64,000 bases of DNA from Omphiscola glabra (taxonomy: Eukaryota > Mollusca > Gastropoda > Lymnaeidae): contig OZ024809.1 of assembly GCA_964017045.1 (NCBI GenBank), forward strand, positions 2,480,001 through 2,544,000, read 5' to 3'. The notes under the pieces were generated by a model. That model worked only from the letters and a program-made list of their open reading frames with translations, was not told the DNA's origin and did not search any database. Shown here in pieces: positions 1-10,122 of this stretch. Position numbers and translations under genes: made by a program. How positions within the stretch are numbered: position 1 is the first letter of the stretch; each line of letters starts with the position of its first letter.

Positions 1-110
1 TAAAGTCGGTGAGATTGATAGGTAATAAAAAGCGGTAAGATATTCGACCAATCAAATGAATACATCGGTATCCGGGTGTACACAATTTTATAATTTTTAT
101 TAATGTTTGT
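1..110 (-). promoter_or_regulatory. Probable promoter remnant of a third family copy (copy C)
   Basis: The bases around 46-58 (CCAAT box at 48-52, read on the minus strand as ATTGG, with the same flanks as gene B) and 74-85 (CCGGGTGTACA, as in gene A) occur in the same order and similar spacing as upstream of genes A and B. This implies a minus-strand paralogue whose transcript starts just left of the window. No TATA box is visible at the expected offset (about 17-24), so function is inferred only from homology. Confidence 0.5.
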
Positions 111-179
111 TTTTTAAAATAAAATAATTATTTTCGACAGTTAGGTGGGTAGTGTGCTTAAACCAGTTCTGGTTTAGAA

Positions 180-186
<7 letters not shown>

Positions 187-227
<41 letters not shown>
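187..227. repeat. (AT)n microsatellite
   Basis: About 40 bases of perfect alternating AT. Confidence 0.95.
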
Positions 228-231
<4 letters not shown>

Positions 232-990
232 CAATCTACAGATCCGGTAAAAATTTGGTAATAATTTGATTTTGTAATGACCTTACCTCACACAACCCCC
301 CTACCCCCTCCCTTCATTCTTTGACTCCCCGTGTAAGTTTTAAAATGGAATACATTTTTCAAGTTGAATTCAGATTTCTGTATTTACTGCAACTTCGAAT
401 AATGGATATAATATTCCTGGTCAGAATATTTGCTCATATCTTGATGTAGTAACGTTACTATTACAGAAAAAAATATCCACATGGTTATATTTCAAACCAT
501 TTGTTTTTCATTTTGTGAATATTTTGTTTCTATTCACGTGCTGCTATTTTAAACGTGATAATGTCAATACATTTAATGTTAGTGCGTGTAGCAGAATAGT
601 GTTGCTGAGGTTAACTGCTTGTTTGGCCCACGTCACGTGCTCTCCAGGCATCACTGGGATCACTTCAAACTTGACACACTGCTTCCATGCGTGTCGTTTG
701 TACTTCAATGGTGCGGGTGCACTCCCCCACTTCGTTTCTGCTCTGCACGCATGTGTATATCAATTAAACTAATTCAAACTTTCCTTTTACTTCCCGTGGC
801 GTTCAGTTATTTCGTCTCGTAGCTCTTCGGCTTATAATTGATCTCCTATAATTTTGTAATTGCAAGAACATTTTTCAAATTAACAATTTTTAATATTTTT
901 ATTTTTATTTTAAAATTAAGAGAAAAGTCTCCGCCCCTATTAAATGCAGTGATCCAATAATTTCACTCCCTAGTTTGTAAGAAACAAAAG
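228..990. other. AT-rich stretch with no recognised gene
   Basis: Short open frames of 67-85 codons (515-822) have no recognisable domain, splice context or compositional signal. I see nothing supportable here. Confidence 0.5.
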
Positions 991-1047
991 CAAAAAAAAA
1001 AAAAAAAAACAACAATAAACAAACAAACAAACAAACAAACAAACAAA
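991..1047. repeat. Poly-A followed by (AAAC)n microsatellite
   Basis: An A run of about 18 bases followed by about seven AAAC units. It could be the tail of a plus-strand retroposon, but no body is recognised upstream. Confidence 0.85.
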
Positions 1048-1621
1048 AAACCCTGAATATTTCCCCTTGAGAAACATTTTCATGTTTATTTTTTTATATT
1101 TAGAATTACATGCCGCGCTCTCTTCAAATGAGGAAGTAGTGGTTGACTGTTAGTTTTTTTTAAAAAGGGTATTAATTACGCATAACTTTTCTGTATTAAC
1201 AAACACTCCCTTTTCATGTCCCTATGGGAACCGCTGGTCTATCTACGTCAGCAAATCAGTGGCTTTTATTCATTTTAGTGCAGTGACCTCTTTTGCCGCA
1301 CAGTGGCCACCCACGATCAGGATTATTCCGAGAAATAAAAATTTAAAAAATTAAAATTCACGGCCATTCAGAAGTTCAAGGAAACTGGGAGTGAGATGAT
1401 GGCCACTAATAGCTACAATTAACTGTAACATATATAAAACTGTATAATAATTTTTTTTATAACTTCCATGAATTGTTTTCACATCTAAAGCATTTCCATT
1501 TTTAAAAAAAATCAAAATAATATGGTTTTTTTGTTGTTGCATTGTTTTGGTCATCAATAAATTTGGAAAAGACAAATAATTGTTCAATTTAAAATGTAAA
1601 TTGCATATCTTTAACGCTATA

Positions 1622-1740
1622 TTGGACATTCTCGAGGTAACTTATCAAGACGACATCGTTCATGCTAGATTGGACATTCTCGAGGTGACTTATCAATACG
1701 AAATCTTTCATGCTAGATTGGACATTCTCGGGGCGACTTA
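1622..1740. repeat. Short tandem repeat, ~50-bp unit, about 2.5 copies
   Basis: 'TTGGACATTCTCGAGG' recurs three times at about 50-base spacing. Confidence 0.8.
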
Positions 1741-1867
1741 ATCACTGCAACAAAGCAGACGCTATTCTGCCACTAGTCCACTTCTGTACCTTTAGTACAG
1801 CAACAGTAGAGTGACTATGAGAAAGTAACCCAATCGCTGCATATAATATCTACATTTTAATTGAAAC

Positions 1868-1947
1868 TGATACAAATAAGAAAATGATACAAAAAAGAAA
1901 ATGATACAAATAAGAAAATGTGACAAATAAGAAAATGTGACAAATAG
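1868..1947. repeat. Minisatellite, ~18-bp unit
   Basis: Four to five copies of a unit built on 'GATACAAATAAGAAAATG'. Confidence 0.85.
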
Positions 1948-2249
1948 AAAGCTAACATTTCTGTACTTCTCAAGATTTATTTGAATCTTGGCAGATGGCC
2001 CCCTCCCAACCCGAGGCGTTCACGACCCAAAAGTTGAAAACCACTGATATCTTTGCCTACCGTTGATTGAAACAACAGGGTAACCACTGGAAAGTTCAGG
2101 TGCTCATGCGTGGCCACGAGGAAAGCACCAAAACATAAAGGTTATGAAACAGTTCTTATATCATTTTGGACCAATGCTATGCATGTGGGGGGAGTCGGAA
2201 AGTAGGTCACAAAAAGGATTGACTAGACCAGTGCTTATCAAACTATACA

Positions 2250-3010
2250 TCTGAAGACGCAACGAGAATATATCCATAATGCAGGGAGGACACGAACGCA
2301 ATAGACTTTTCTGACTTCTCATAAAATCCATTAATAATGTTCAGTTTTTGTGGATCGGCCACTTTGTAGGCTGTCACCGGCACTCGGACCAACTCTTTGA
2401 GAACCATTGCTAGAGTGGCATTTTTCATGGGGCTGTAAATTACAGAAAAACTTTAAATTTTTTTATTTTTTTTTAAATTTGAAAGCCCTTCTTTCCCTAT
2501 AATATTACCGGTTTCAAAAAGTAAGTGCACCAACATCACCATAGCACTCAAAGCTCTAGTGATACTGAGTACTACTTAGAGGGTTCTCTTCCATTACAGA
2601 TATCATATTCAGTGGATTAGGAAAGGGCAGGATAGAGGGGCTACCCGAGGTGGCACTATTTTTTTAAGTGTGCCCCATTTTCGGCCCCCTGCATGTTTTT
2701 TTTTTAAAGAGGCTGACACTAATCCACGCCCTCCCAGGATGTCTCCAACATCAGCTATTAAAGAGGCTGACACTAATCCACGCCCTCCCAGGATGTCTCC
2801 AACACCAGCTACGCAACTTTCAGTCTAACTTTATTCCTCAAATATTTGTCACCGATTCATGACAATGATGATCTGTCTGATATAGCTGATGTTTAAAAAA
2901 AGAAAAGACTGAAGTATTTACTAATGAACAATATGGGAAACGCAAGTTTGAATGCATCCAAAGTTGTTGCCGATACAATGGAGAGTTCTGTTAATGAACA
3001 CATATCAATG
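2250..3010. other. No recognised gene; contains a 54-bp direct duplication
   Basis: Positions about 2705-2812 hold two copies of a 54-bp unit starting 'TTAAAGAGGCTGACACT'. A minus-strand open frame at 2243-2428 (61 codons) has no recognisable domain. Confidence 0.5.
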
Positions 3011-3014
3011 ATAA

Positions 3015-3617
3015 GATTGCTAGTCTTGTCAAGTCTGCTCCAATGCTAGTCTTGTCAAGTCTGTTCCAATGCTAGTCTTGTCAAGCTTGTTCCAATACTA
3101 GTCTTGTCAAGTCTGTTCCTATGCTAGTCTTGTCAAGTCTGTTCCAATGCTAGTCTTGTCAAGCCTGTTCCAATGCTAGTCTTGTCAAGTCTGTTCCAAT
3201 GCTAGTCTTGTCAAGTCTGTTCCAATGCTAGTCTTGTCAAGTCTGTTCCAATGCTAGTCTTGTCAAGTCTGTTCCAATGCTAGTCTTGTCAAGTCTGTTC
3301 CAATGCTAGTCTTGTCAAGCCTGTTCCAATGCTAGTCTTGTCAAGCATGTTTCAATGCTAGTCTTGTCAAGTCTGTTCCAATGCTAGTCTTTTCAAGTCT
3401 GTTCCAATGCTAGTCTTGTCAAGTCTGTTCCAATGCTAGTCTTGTCAAGTCTGTTCCAATGCTAGTCTTGTCAAGCCTGTTCCAATGCTAGTCTTGTCAA
3501 GCCTGTTCCAATGCTAGTCTTGTCAAGCCTGTTCCAATGCTAGTCTTGTCAAGTCTGTTCCAATGCTAGTCTTGTCAAGTCTGTTCCAATGCTAGTCTTT
3601 TCAAGTCTGTTCCAATT
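3015..3617. repeat. Minisatellite, 26-bp unit, ~23 copies
   Basis: Unit containing 'AATGCTAGTCTTGTCAAG', with C/T variants in the adjacent 'GTCTGTT' and occasional single changes. Copies are highly similar. Confidence 0.95.
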
Positions 3618-3619
3618 CA

Positions 3620-4060
3620 TACAAAATAGACTCCAGTTATCCGAAAAAAGTTGAAAGTGGAAGACTATTTGCTAATAACAATCATACATACGCAATATTT
3701 GTAAGTGGAGACGTGATGAAAGACCGTCGTCATTGTATTCCAATCCATGAAATTTGGTATTTTGCTTCTGCTGCAGGCAACAAGAGGAGTCAGAAGGGAT
3801 TTTTGTGTGCACGTGCAGGAAAGCTTTCCATGCACAAAAAGGATTGGCAAGCCACTTTCGTACTCATCGTTGAAAATAGCATTTGGCATCTCCGCATGGA
3901 GAGAACGAAGAACAGATCGGCTATAAATCATCTGATTATTTAAGTAATCATCATGATTTGAAAAGAATTTTAAATTGCGGATAAGAAAAGCTGAAATGTG
4001 ATGAACTTATTACACAGCTTTTAAATCGTGAAGCAAGTAATATTTAGTTAGAATGTATGC
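3620..4060. other. Unassigned stretch with overlapping short open frames on both strands
   Basis: Open frames of 76 codons (3713-3943, plus) and 88 codons (3665-3931, minus) overlap. Neither shows a recognisable motif; at most one could be real. Confidence 0.3.
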
Positions 4061-4499
4061 AATCAGACCCGCTCTGATCAAAATTAGTTACCTCGCACAA
4101 AAACATACGGTGAAAGATATTTCTCTTACTGTGCCCCCAAACAATGGAATTCTCTTCCACTACACATCCGCAATATATCAACTATCACAGCATTCAAAAC
4201 TGCACTCAAAACACATCTCTTTAAACTCTACTACCCCGACTGATTCCCCACATCTGACCGATAAACGCTGCTGCTGGCCGCCGTCCATGGCTTGTCATGT
4301 AAAAGTTCTGGTGTGGATGAGGTGAATATGCATTAGATTTTGTTTTGTCTCTATACATATGTTCTTTATTATATATATGTATTTTATGTTAATATCACCA
4401 TTATGTCTCTTTTTTAATATGTGTATGTACAGCGCGGTGAGCCTAGCCCTAGGCTGGGGTACCACGCTATATAAGACAACTAATAATAATAATAATAAT
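4060..4499 (+). mobile_element. 5'-truncated LINE (L2/CR1-like) 3' end with (TAA)n tail
   Basis: In the frame 4103-4243 the translation has the usual C-terminal end of an L2/CR1-type reverse-transcriptase protein: a 'TYGERYFSYCAPK' start, then 'WNSLPLHIR', 'FKTALKTHLFK' and a stop. Upstream, 4066-4095 reads 'TRSDQN', matching the 'LRSSDQN' that precedes this block in such elements. A 3' UTR with 'GCGCGGTGAGCC' follows, ending in TAA repeats at about 4480-4499. No active-site region is present, so this is a dead copy. Confidence 0.8.
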
Positions 4500-4740
4500 T
4501 TTTAAAAAATGATATTTTCCAAACACTAAGAAGTTGATCATTTTGAATTTTGTTAAAAGATTATTAGAATTTGATCCGATAATGACAGATCATCAAGGCG
4601 CTCAAATCATATTAGGCTGGGATTGCAGTGCCGGGGAAAAGGTGGGCCTTGAGCAAAGCCTGACAATGCCGCCTGTGATAAATATACAAAAGCCCCACCA
4701 TTATATGCTCAAGTAAATACGATGAGGCGCAGTGGGCTGA
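4500..4740. other. Short unassigned stretch
   Basis: Directly follows the LINE tail. The open frame 4534-4716 has no recognisable feature. Confidence 0.4.
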
Positions 4741-4742
4741 AG

Positions 4743-5288
4743 CCCACTTCAACCCCCTTCACACGGCCCTGGTCCTCAACGTGTGTCTGGAGACATGTCA
4801 GGTTGACTGGCACACTTCAACCCCATTCACACGGCCCTGGTCCTGAACGTGTGTCTGGAGACATGTCAGGTTGACTGGCACACTTCAACCCCCTTCACAC
4901 GGCCCTGGTCCTCAACGTGTGTCTGGAGACATGTCAGGTTGACTGGCACACTTCAACCCCCTTCACACGGCCCTGGTCCTCAACGTGTGTCTGGAGACAT
5001 GTCAGGTTGACTGACACACTTCAACCCCTTTCACACGGCCCTGGTCCTCAACGTGTGTCTGGAGACATGTCAGGTTGACTGACACACTTCAACCCCCTTC
5101 ACACGGCCCTGGTCCTCAACGTGTGTCTGGAGACATGTCAGGTTGACTGACACACTTCAACCCCCTTCACACGGCCCTGGTCCTCAACGTGTTTCTGGAG
5201 ACATGTCAGGTTGACTGACACACTTCAACCCCCTTCACACGGCCCTGGTCCTCAACGTGTGTCTGGAGACATGTCAGGTTGACTGACA
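4743..5288. repeat. Minisatellite, 68-bp unit, 8 copies
   Basis: Spacing of 'CACTTCAACCCC' is exactly 68 bases (4745, 4813, 4881 and so on). Copies differ by a few substitutions only. Confidence 0.95.
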
Positions 5289-5325
5289 CGTTTATCTGGT
5301 AACTATTTGCGTCGCACCATTCTTA

Positions 5326-5500
5326 ACATTGCCTAAAGACATAAGGAGTGTCACAAGACACATTGCCAATAGACATAAGGAGTGTCACAAGACACATTTC
5401 CTACAGAACTAATGAGTGTCACAAGACACATAAGCTACGGAACAAACGATTGTCACAAGACACATTAGCAACAGACATAATGACAAGACAAATTGGCTAT
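5326..5500. repeat. Minisatellite, ~35-bp unit, first half of a split array
   Basis: Copies of 'GAGTGTCACAAGACACATT' with variable spacers. The same unit resumes at 5915, so the intervening 5500-5915 segment looks like an insertion. Confidence 0.85.
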
Positions 5501-5915
5501 AAAAAATTGAGTTAACTAATTTTGATCAGAGCGGGTCTGGTTTTTTACGTCACGGACATGAGAGTGAACTATCTTGGGAGAGCGAGAGATGTGAGATTTT
5601 TGGCTCTCAAAATGGATTGACTGTTTGGCAGCTGAATTTTTTATTGCAAGCCTGGGAATATCTACTTCTTTTGCATTGGAAGTACTCTTGTACATTTTAT
5701 ACAATGTCAAAGGAATAATATGAATTATACAACCTCTGGAAAGAAGTATAGTTAGTGTACTTGGGACAGTGTTGCTTTTTATTATCAGAGAGAGAGACAG
5801 TTATTGTGAAGTGGAAATAAAATAGACCAGGTGAAGGATTTGACATAATAAGAAGACCTTAGACAACCAAACTTTTCTGATATGAGCCAGAATGTTCATT
5901 TTGAGCCAGAATATT
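5500..5915 (-). mobile_element. Segment interrupting the ~35-bp array, with a possible minus-strand LINE fragment
   Basis: The minus-strand frame 5710-5516 ends in 'QTRSDQN', nearly the same as the motif at 4066 inside the plus-strand LINE remnant, and the nucleotides 5515-5540 are the reverse complement of 4066-4092. The rest of the frame is not recognised. It may be a second small LINE piece in the opposite orientation. Confidence 0.35.
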
Positions 5916-6300
5916 TGACAATAACCTACAGAACTAATGAATGTGACAAGACACATTGCCTACATACATAATGAGTGTCACAAGACACATTGCCTACATA
6001 AGTAATGAGTGTCACAAGACACATTTTCTACAGAACTAATGAGTGTCACAAGAAACCTTTGCCTACAGAACTAATGAGTGTCACAAGACACATTGACTAC
6101 AGACATAAGGAGTGTCACAAGACACATTTCCCACAGAACTAATGAGTTTCACAAGACACATTGCCTACAGACATAAGGAGTGTCACAAGACACATTGCCT
6201 ACAGACCCCATGAGTGTCACATACTCATTTCCTGTAAACCTAGTGCATGTCCCAAGACACATTGCCTACGGACATTATGAGTGTCCAAGAATATCAAAAC
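5915..6300. repeat. Minisatellite, ~35-bp unit, second half of a split array
   Basis: About eleven copies of 'GAGTGTCACAAGACACATT' with the spacer 'GCCTACAGACATAA' or 'TTCCTACAGAACTAAT'. Confidence 0.9.
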
Positions 6301-7485
6301 AACAGAACTCGATTCAAATTGAAAGCCAAGACTCTGTTCAAAAACAACTCACACTCAGGTACTCAACAGTTCTTCATACCGCCCAGTTATTAGATGAAAC
6401 TCTTGCTACACACCAAATTTAAGGACCAACACAAAATTAAAACCAGGATTTCATTTTCAGGACTAAAAAAATATGTGAGATGGTTAAAAAAAACAAATTT
6501 CCATTTATTTGGATAACTAAAAGTATTTATCTTATCTCTTTTAATTATTTAGCTAATCTATTTTGCATAATTTATACGGATGAGTGAGGGTAGTGATAAG
6601 AAAGAGGATTTTTTTACTTTAAACATAAATGAAATGTCTAATCAAGGGGAAATGAAAAGTAGTTTGTGAACCGCTGGTCTAGGTCATAATTTATTGTCAG
6701 CACGATACTAATAATGAATTCTATTTTTTTTCCTTAGCTATGATTAAAAAATCTAATCGATCGTAACACACAATGTTAATTAAATAGAGATGCAAGGAAT
6801 ATAGTGACTATCAACTTGATGCTTTCAGTCTCAAAGGAACATGTTAAAGCTACATTAAAGTGTACCAGCACAGAACGCTGAGAGACAAGGTATTGTTTTA
6901 CTTAATACCACATTGTGATGAGAGTCGAGATATGATGCTACTTTGCCGCTTAAAGTGCCACACATCTATAAATGATCTTGCCACATTCCATTGCAAAGAA
7001 ACCTAAATACTATATATATATAAATATATTATAAGATATTATTTTCCTTCTTCTGTCCGCTTTGACCAGGGCATGGGGGGGGGGGGGTAATTCTCGGGGA
7101 GGTAATGTTGACTGACTGCCGCATTGTGTAAGGCCTGCTGAAGGTTCATGGTGTGGGTTAGTTTTGTACGTCCACACCACAGTTAATCCACCGACCAGGA
7201 GGTGTTCCAATGGTCCTGAAATAGAAACGCCGGCTATTGTACGCTTTCAATGCAGGTTTCATATAAAACAGTAACACGGTGCACGTCTGTAACACCGTCT
7301 AGTTTTGACATAATGTTATCTTACAGTCATTGAAAGAGGTAGGCATTCCACACCCCCTCAACACCATGAAGTGGTTAAAAAAACTTCTCGTATATAATAT
7401 ATTTTGATGCTCGTTATTCTTCAAAACCACCCCCGCCCTTTTTTCCAACTCCAAATATTTTAGTTTAATAGTACTGAGCGAAGAA
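6300..7485. other. AT-rich stretch with no recognised gene
   Basis: Contains a G14 run at about 7076-7087 and a TATATA-rich patch at 7010-7035. The open frames here (6180-6422 and 7010-7210) look incidental. Confidence 0.5.
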
Positions 7486-7487
7486 AA

Positions 7488-7875
7488 AGTCTGTCACGCA
7501 ATGAGCTTCATGTGTGACGTCTGAACTCCGGAATAGGTTGATTTTTCTTAATTGGGGGAAGCAGCTACTATTCGTAGTTGTTATTGTTCGTAATCCTCTG
7601 TCACGCAGCCAGTTTTATGCGTAACTTCAAAACTCCGGTAAATAGGTTGATTTTTCTTAATTAGGGGGAATCAGATATTATTCGTAGTTGTTATTGTTCG
7701 TAATCCTCTGTCACGCAGCCAGTTTTATGCGTAACTTCAAAACTCCGGTAAATAGGTTGATTTTTCTTAATTAGGGGGAATCAGATATTATTCGTAGTTG
7801 TTATTGTTCGTAATCCTCTGTCACGCAGCCAGTTTTACGCGTAACGTCAAAACTCCAGGTAAATAGTTTGATTTT
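7488..7875. repeat. Tandem repeat, 110-bp unit, ~3.3 copies
   Basis: 'AACTCCGGTAAATAGG' recurs at 7631 and 7741. The second and third units are almost identical; the first is diverged and partly deleted. Confidence 0.9.
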
Positions 7876-8195
7876 TTTTCTTATAAAGAATAACTTTTTT
7901 TTAAAGGTAATTTAAAAAAAAAAAAAAAATTCTAGGGCTGCATACCAAACAGAACTGGGTCATGACCCGTTACTACACTTCGGGCATGTTTGCACCTGTG
8001 CGTCTTTTCCGTGGCCTGGTACAGGAAGGTATTGCTATTTTCGTTTTAGTGCGACTGTTGTTTCCTAAGTCTTTTTTATAAAATGAACGACAGTATGTCT
8101 TCTGTCGACGAGTTATTCTTTACAAAAGTAAATCTTTTCTGAGACCCGGCAACTGCCTGTTCCTATCAGCGGGTTATTTCTTAACAAACGGTTGA

Positions 8196-9353
8196 TGAAG
8201 GCAGTGCATTCTCATTACGACATAGGGCAGTGCATTCTCCCTACGACATAGGGCAGTGCATTCTTACTACGACATAGGGCAGTGCACTCTCACTACGATA
8301 CAGGGCAGTGCACTCTCACTACGACACAGGACAGTGCACTCTCACTACGACACAGGGCAGTGCACTCTCTGTGCGACATAGGGCAGTGCACTCTCACTAC
8401 GACACAGAACAGTGCACTCTCACTACGACACAGGGCAGTGCACTCTCTGTGCGACATAGGGCAGTGCACTCTCACTGCGACATGGGGCAGTGCACTCTCA
8501 TTACGACACAGGGCAGTTCACTCTCACTGCGACATGGGGCAGTGCACTCTCATTACGACACAGGGCAGTGCACTCTCACTGCGACATGGGGCAGTGCACT
8601 CTCATTACGACATAGGGCAGTGCACTCTCACTGCGACATGGGGCAGTGCACTCTCATTACGACATAGGGCAGTGCACTCTCACTGTGACATGGGGCAGTG
8701 CACTCTCACTGTGACAGAGGGCAGTGAACTCTCACTGCGACATGGGGCAGTGCATTCTTACTACGACATAGGGCAGTGCACTCTCACTACGATACAGGGC
8801 AGTGCACTCTCACTACGACACAGGACAGTGCACTCTCACTACGACACAGGGCAGTGCACTCTCTGTGCGACATAGGGCAGTGCACTCTCACTACGACACA
8901 GAACAGTGCACTCTCACTATGACACAGGGCAGTGCACTCTCTGTGCGACATAGGGCAGTGCACTCTCACTGCGACATGGGGCAGTGCACTCTCATTACGA
9001 CACAGGGCAGTTCACTCTCACTGCGACATGGGGCAGTGCACTCTCATTACGACACAGGGCAGTGCACTCTCACTGCGACATGGGGCAGTGCACTCTCATT
9101 ACGACATAGGGCAGTGCACTCTCACTGCGACATGGGGCAGTGCACTCTCATTACGACATAGGGCAGTGCACTCTCACTGTGACATGGGGCAGTGCACTCT
9201 CACTGCGACAGAGGGCAGTGCACTCTCACTGCGACATGGGGCAGTGCACTATCATTACGACATAGGGCAGTGCACTCTCACTGCGACAGAGGGCAGTGCA
9301 CTCTCATTACGACACAGGGCAGTGCATTCTCACTACGACATAGGGCAGTAGTG
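8196..9353. repeat. Minisatellite, 26-bp unit, ~44 copies, with a 494-bp higher-order duplication
   Basis: Basic unit 'GGGCAGTGCACTCTCAC' plus a 'TACGACATA' segment. Blocks starting at 8308 and 8802 are 494 bases (19 units) apart and differ at only about one position over some 360 bases, so a 19-unit block was copied recently. Because 26 is not a multiple of three and the unit lacks stops, long open frames appear on both strands; they are artefacts. Confidence 0.95.
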
Positions 9354-9720
9354 TAAAACTAATGCAACTGGTAAAGCCCTCGTATTTACGTCAATGACTA
9401 TTAAAGAGATCTTAGCATAACTTTAAATTGGAGATCAATATTTGTAGAAAACAATATTACAAATTATCACATCTTAGATATTCATTTCTTGTTTTAATTT
9501 TTTTTAAATGTTACAGTAATCAAGGATTATTTCTCAAATTTTTTACTTTCTAAACTTGTGGTGATTCAGTGTAAAGGACACGAAATTAAAAATTTTCGAT
9601 ATTTGATTTACATACATCGGGAAAGAGAAGTTACTTAGCGAAAAGAATATTAAACTTCAAACTGAAATTTTGGAAAGTCTTTAAAAATGAACAAGAGAAA
9701 AGAGTGAACAAATAGGATAA
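9354..9720. other. AT-rich spacer downstream of gene A
   Basis: No coding or repeat signal seen. It lies between the 26-bp array and the gene A polyadenylation signal. Confidence 0.5.
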
Positions 9721-9723
9721 AGC

Positions 9724-9729
9724 TTTATT
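9724..9729 (-). terminator. Polyadenylation signal of gene A
   Basis: AATAAA on the minus strand (TTTATT on plus), about 220 bases beyond the gene A stop codon, in an AT-rich context suited to a 3' UTR. Confidence 0.6.
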
Positions 9730-9950
9730 TATGACAAATATAAATATAAAAAAACGTTAAGGCCTCAACAGCGAACAAGCGAAATGATTTAAAACTTTGC
9801 ATTTTACACAATATGTAGGTGATAGAGTTTTGTTTTAAAACAATTCCTTTTTTAAAGTACATCTAGTGAGATCATATATATAAGAAAGGATAACATTGAA
9901 AGAGGTATCCCTTTGGATAATATTAATGTGTCGCGCACATTCATGTGACA

Positions 9951-10122
9951 TCACACACACTGCGGAGCGTTGCAGCTGCAGCTGGTGGGCAGGTACTGGT
10001 TGAAGAACAGGAATCTGTTCCAGAAGCCCAGGTTGTAGCAGACGCCAATGAACCACTTGTACGTGTAGTTGTGCACACACGTTCCGGTTTGAACACAATT
10101 GGCGCACAATCGGGAGCATTGC
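9951..10122 (-). CDS. Gene A exon 5 (terminal coding exon)
   Basis: The acceptor 'TTTCCTGTGTCAG' ends at 10123. The exon carries 8 cysteines, the aromatic run 'NLGFWNRFLFFNQY' and the stop TGA at 9953-9951. Its length of 172 bases equals exon 5 of gene B. Open frames in the other phases over this region are shadows. Confidence 0.88.

Larger units (their letters stand above)
1100..2240. other. Likely upstream region of copy C, homologous to the A and B upstream segments
   Basis: Short matches in the same order as in the duplicated regions at 19.3-20.1 kb and 46.9-47.5 kb: an 'AAGTAGTGGTTGA' segment at about 1132, 'GGGAACCGCTGGTCTA' at about 1228, and 'CTACCGTTGATTGAAACAAC' at about 2055. The alignment is patchy and was made by eye. 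Confidence 0.4.

Noticed and set aside
183..1050. tRNA or other structural RNA gene
   Set aside because: No A/B box pair or cloverleaf could be recognised here or elsewhere in the window by eye; a covariance-model scan would be decisive.
3665..3943. Overlapping 76- and 88-codon frames as genes
   Set aside because: No motif, no splice or promoter context, and both strands are open.
2226..6680. A single 4.4-kb hAT element bounded by 'CAGTGCTTATCAAACT' (2231) and 'GTTTGTGAACCGCTG' (6662)
   Set aside because: The ends are only loosely complementary, no 8-bp duplication is found and the interior shows no transposase.
8282..9351. CRISPR-like array
   Set aside because: Units are contiguous, without unique spacers of constant length, and the context is eukaryotic. 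The array is a plain minisatellite.
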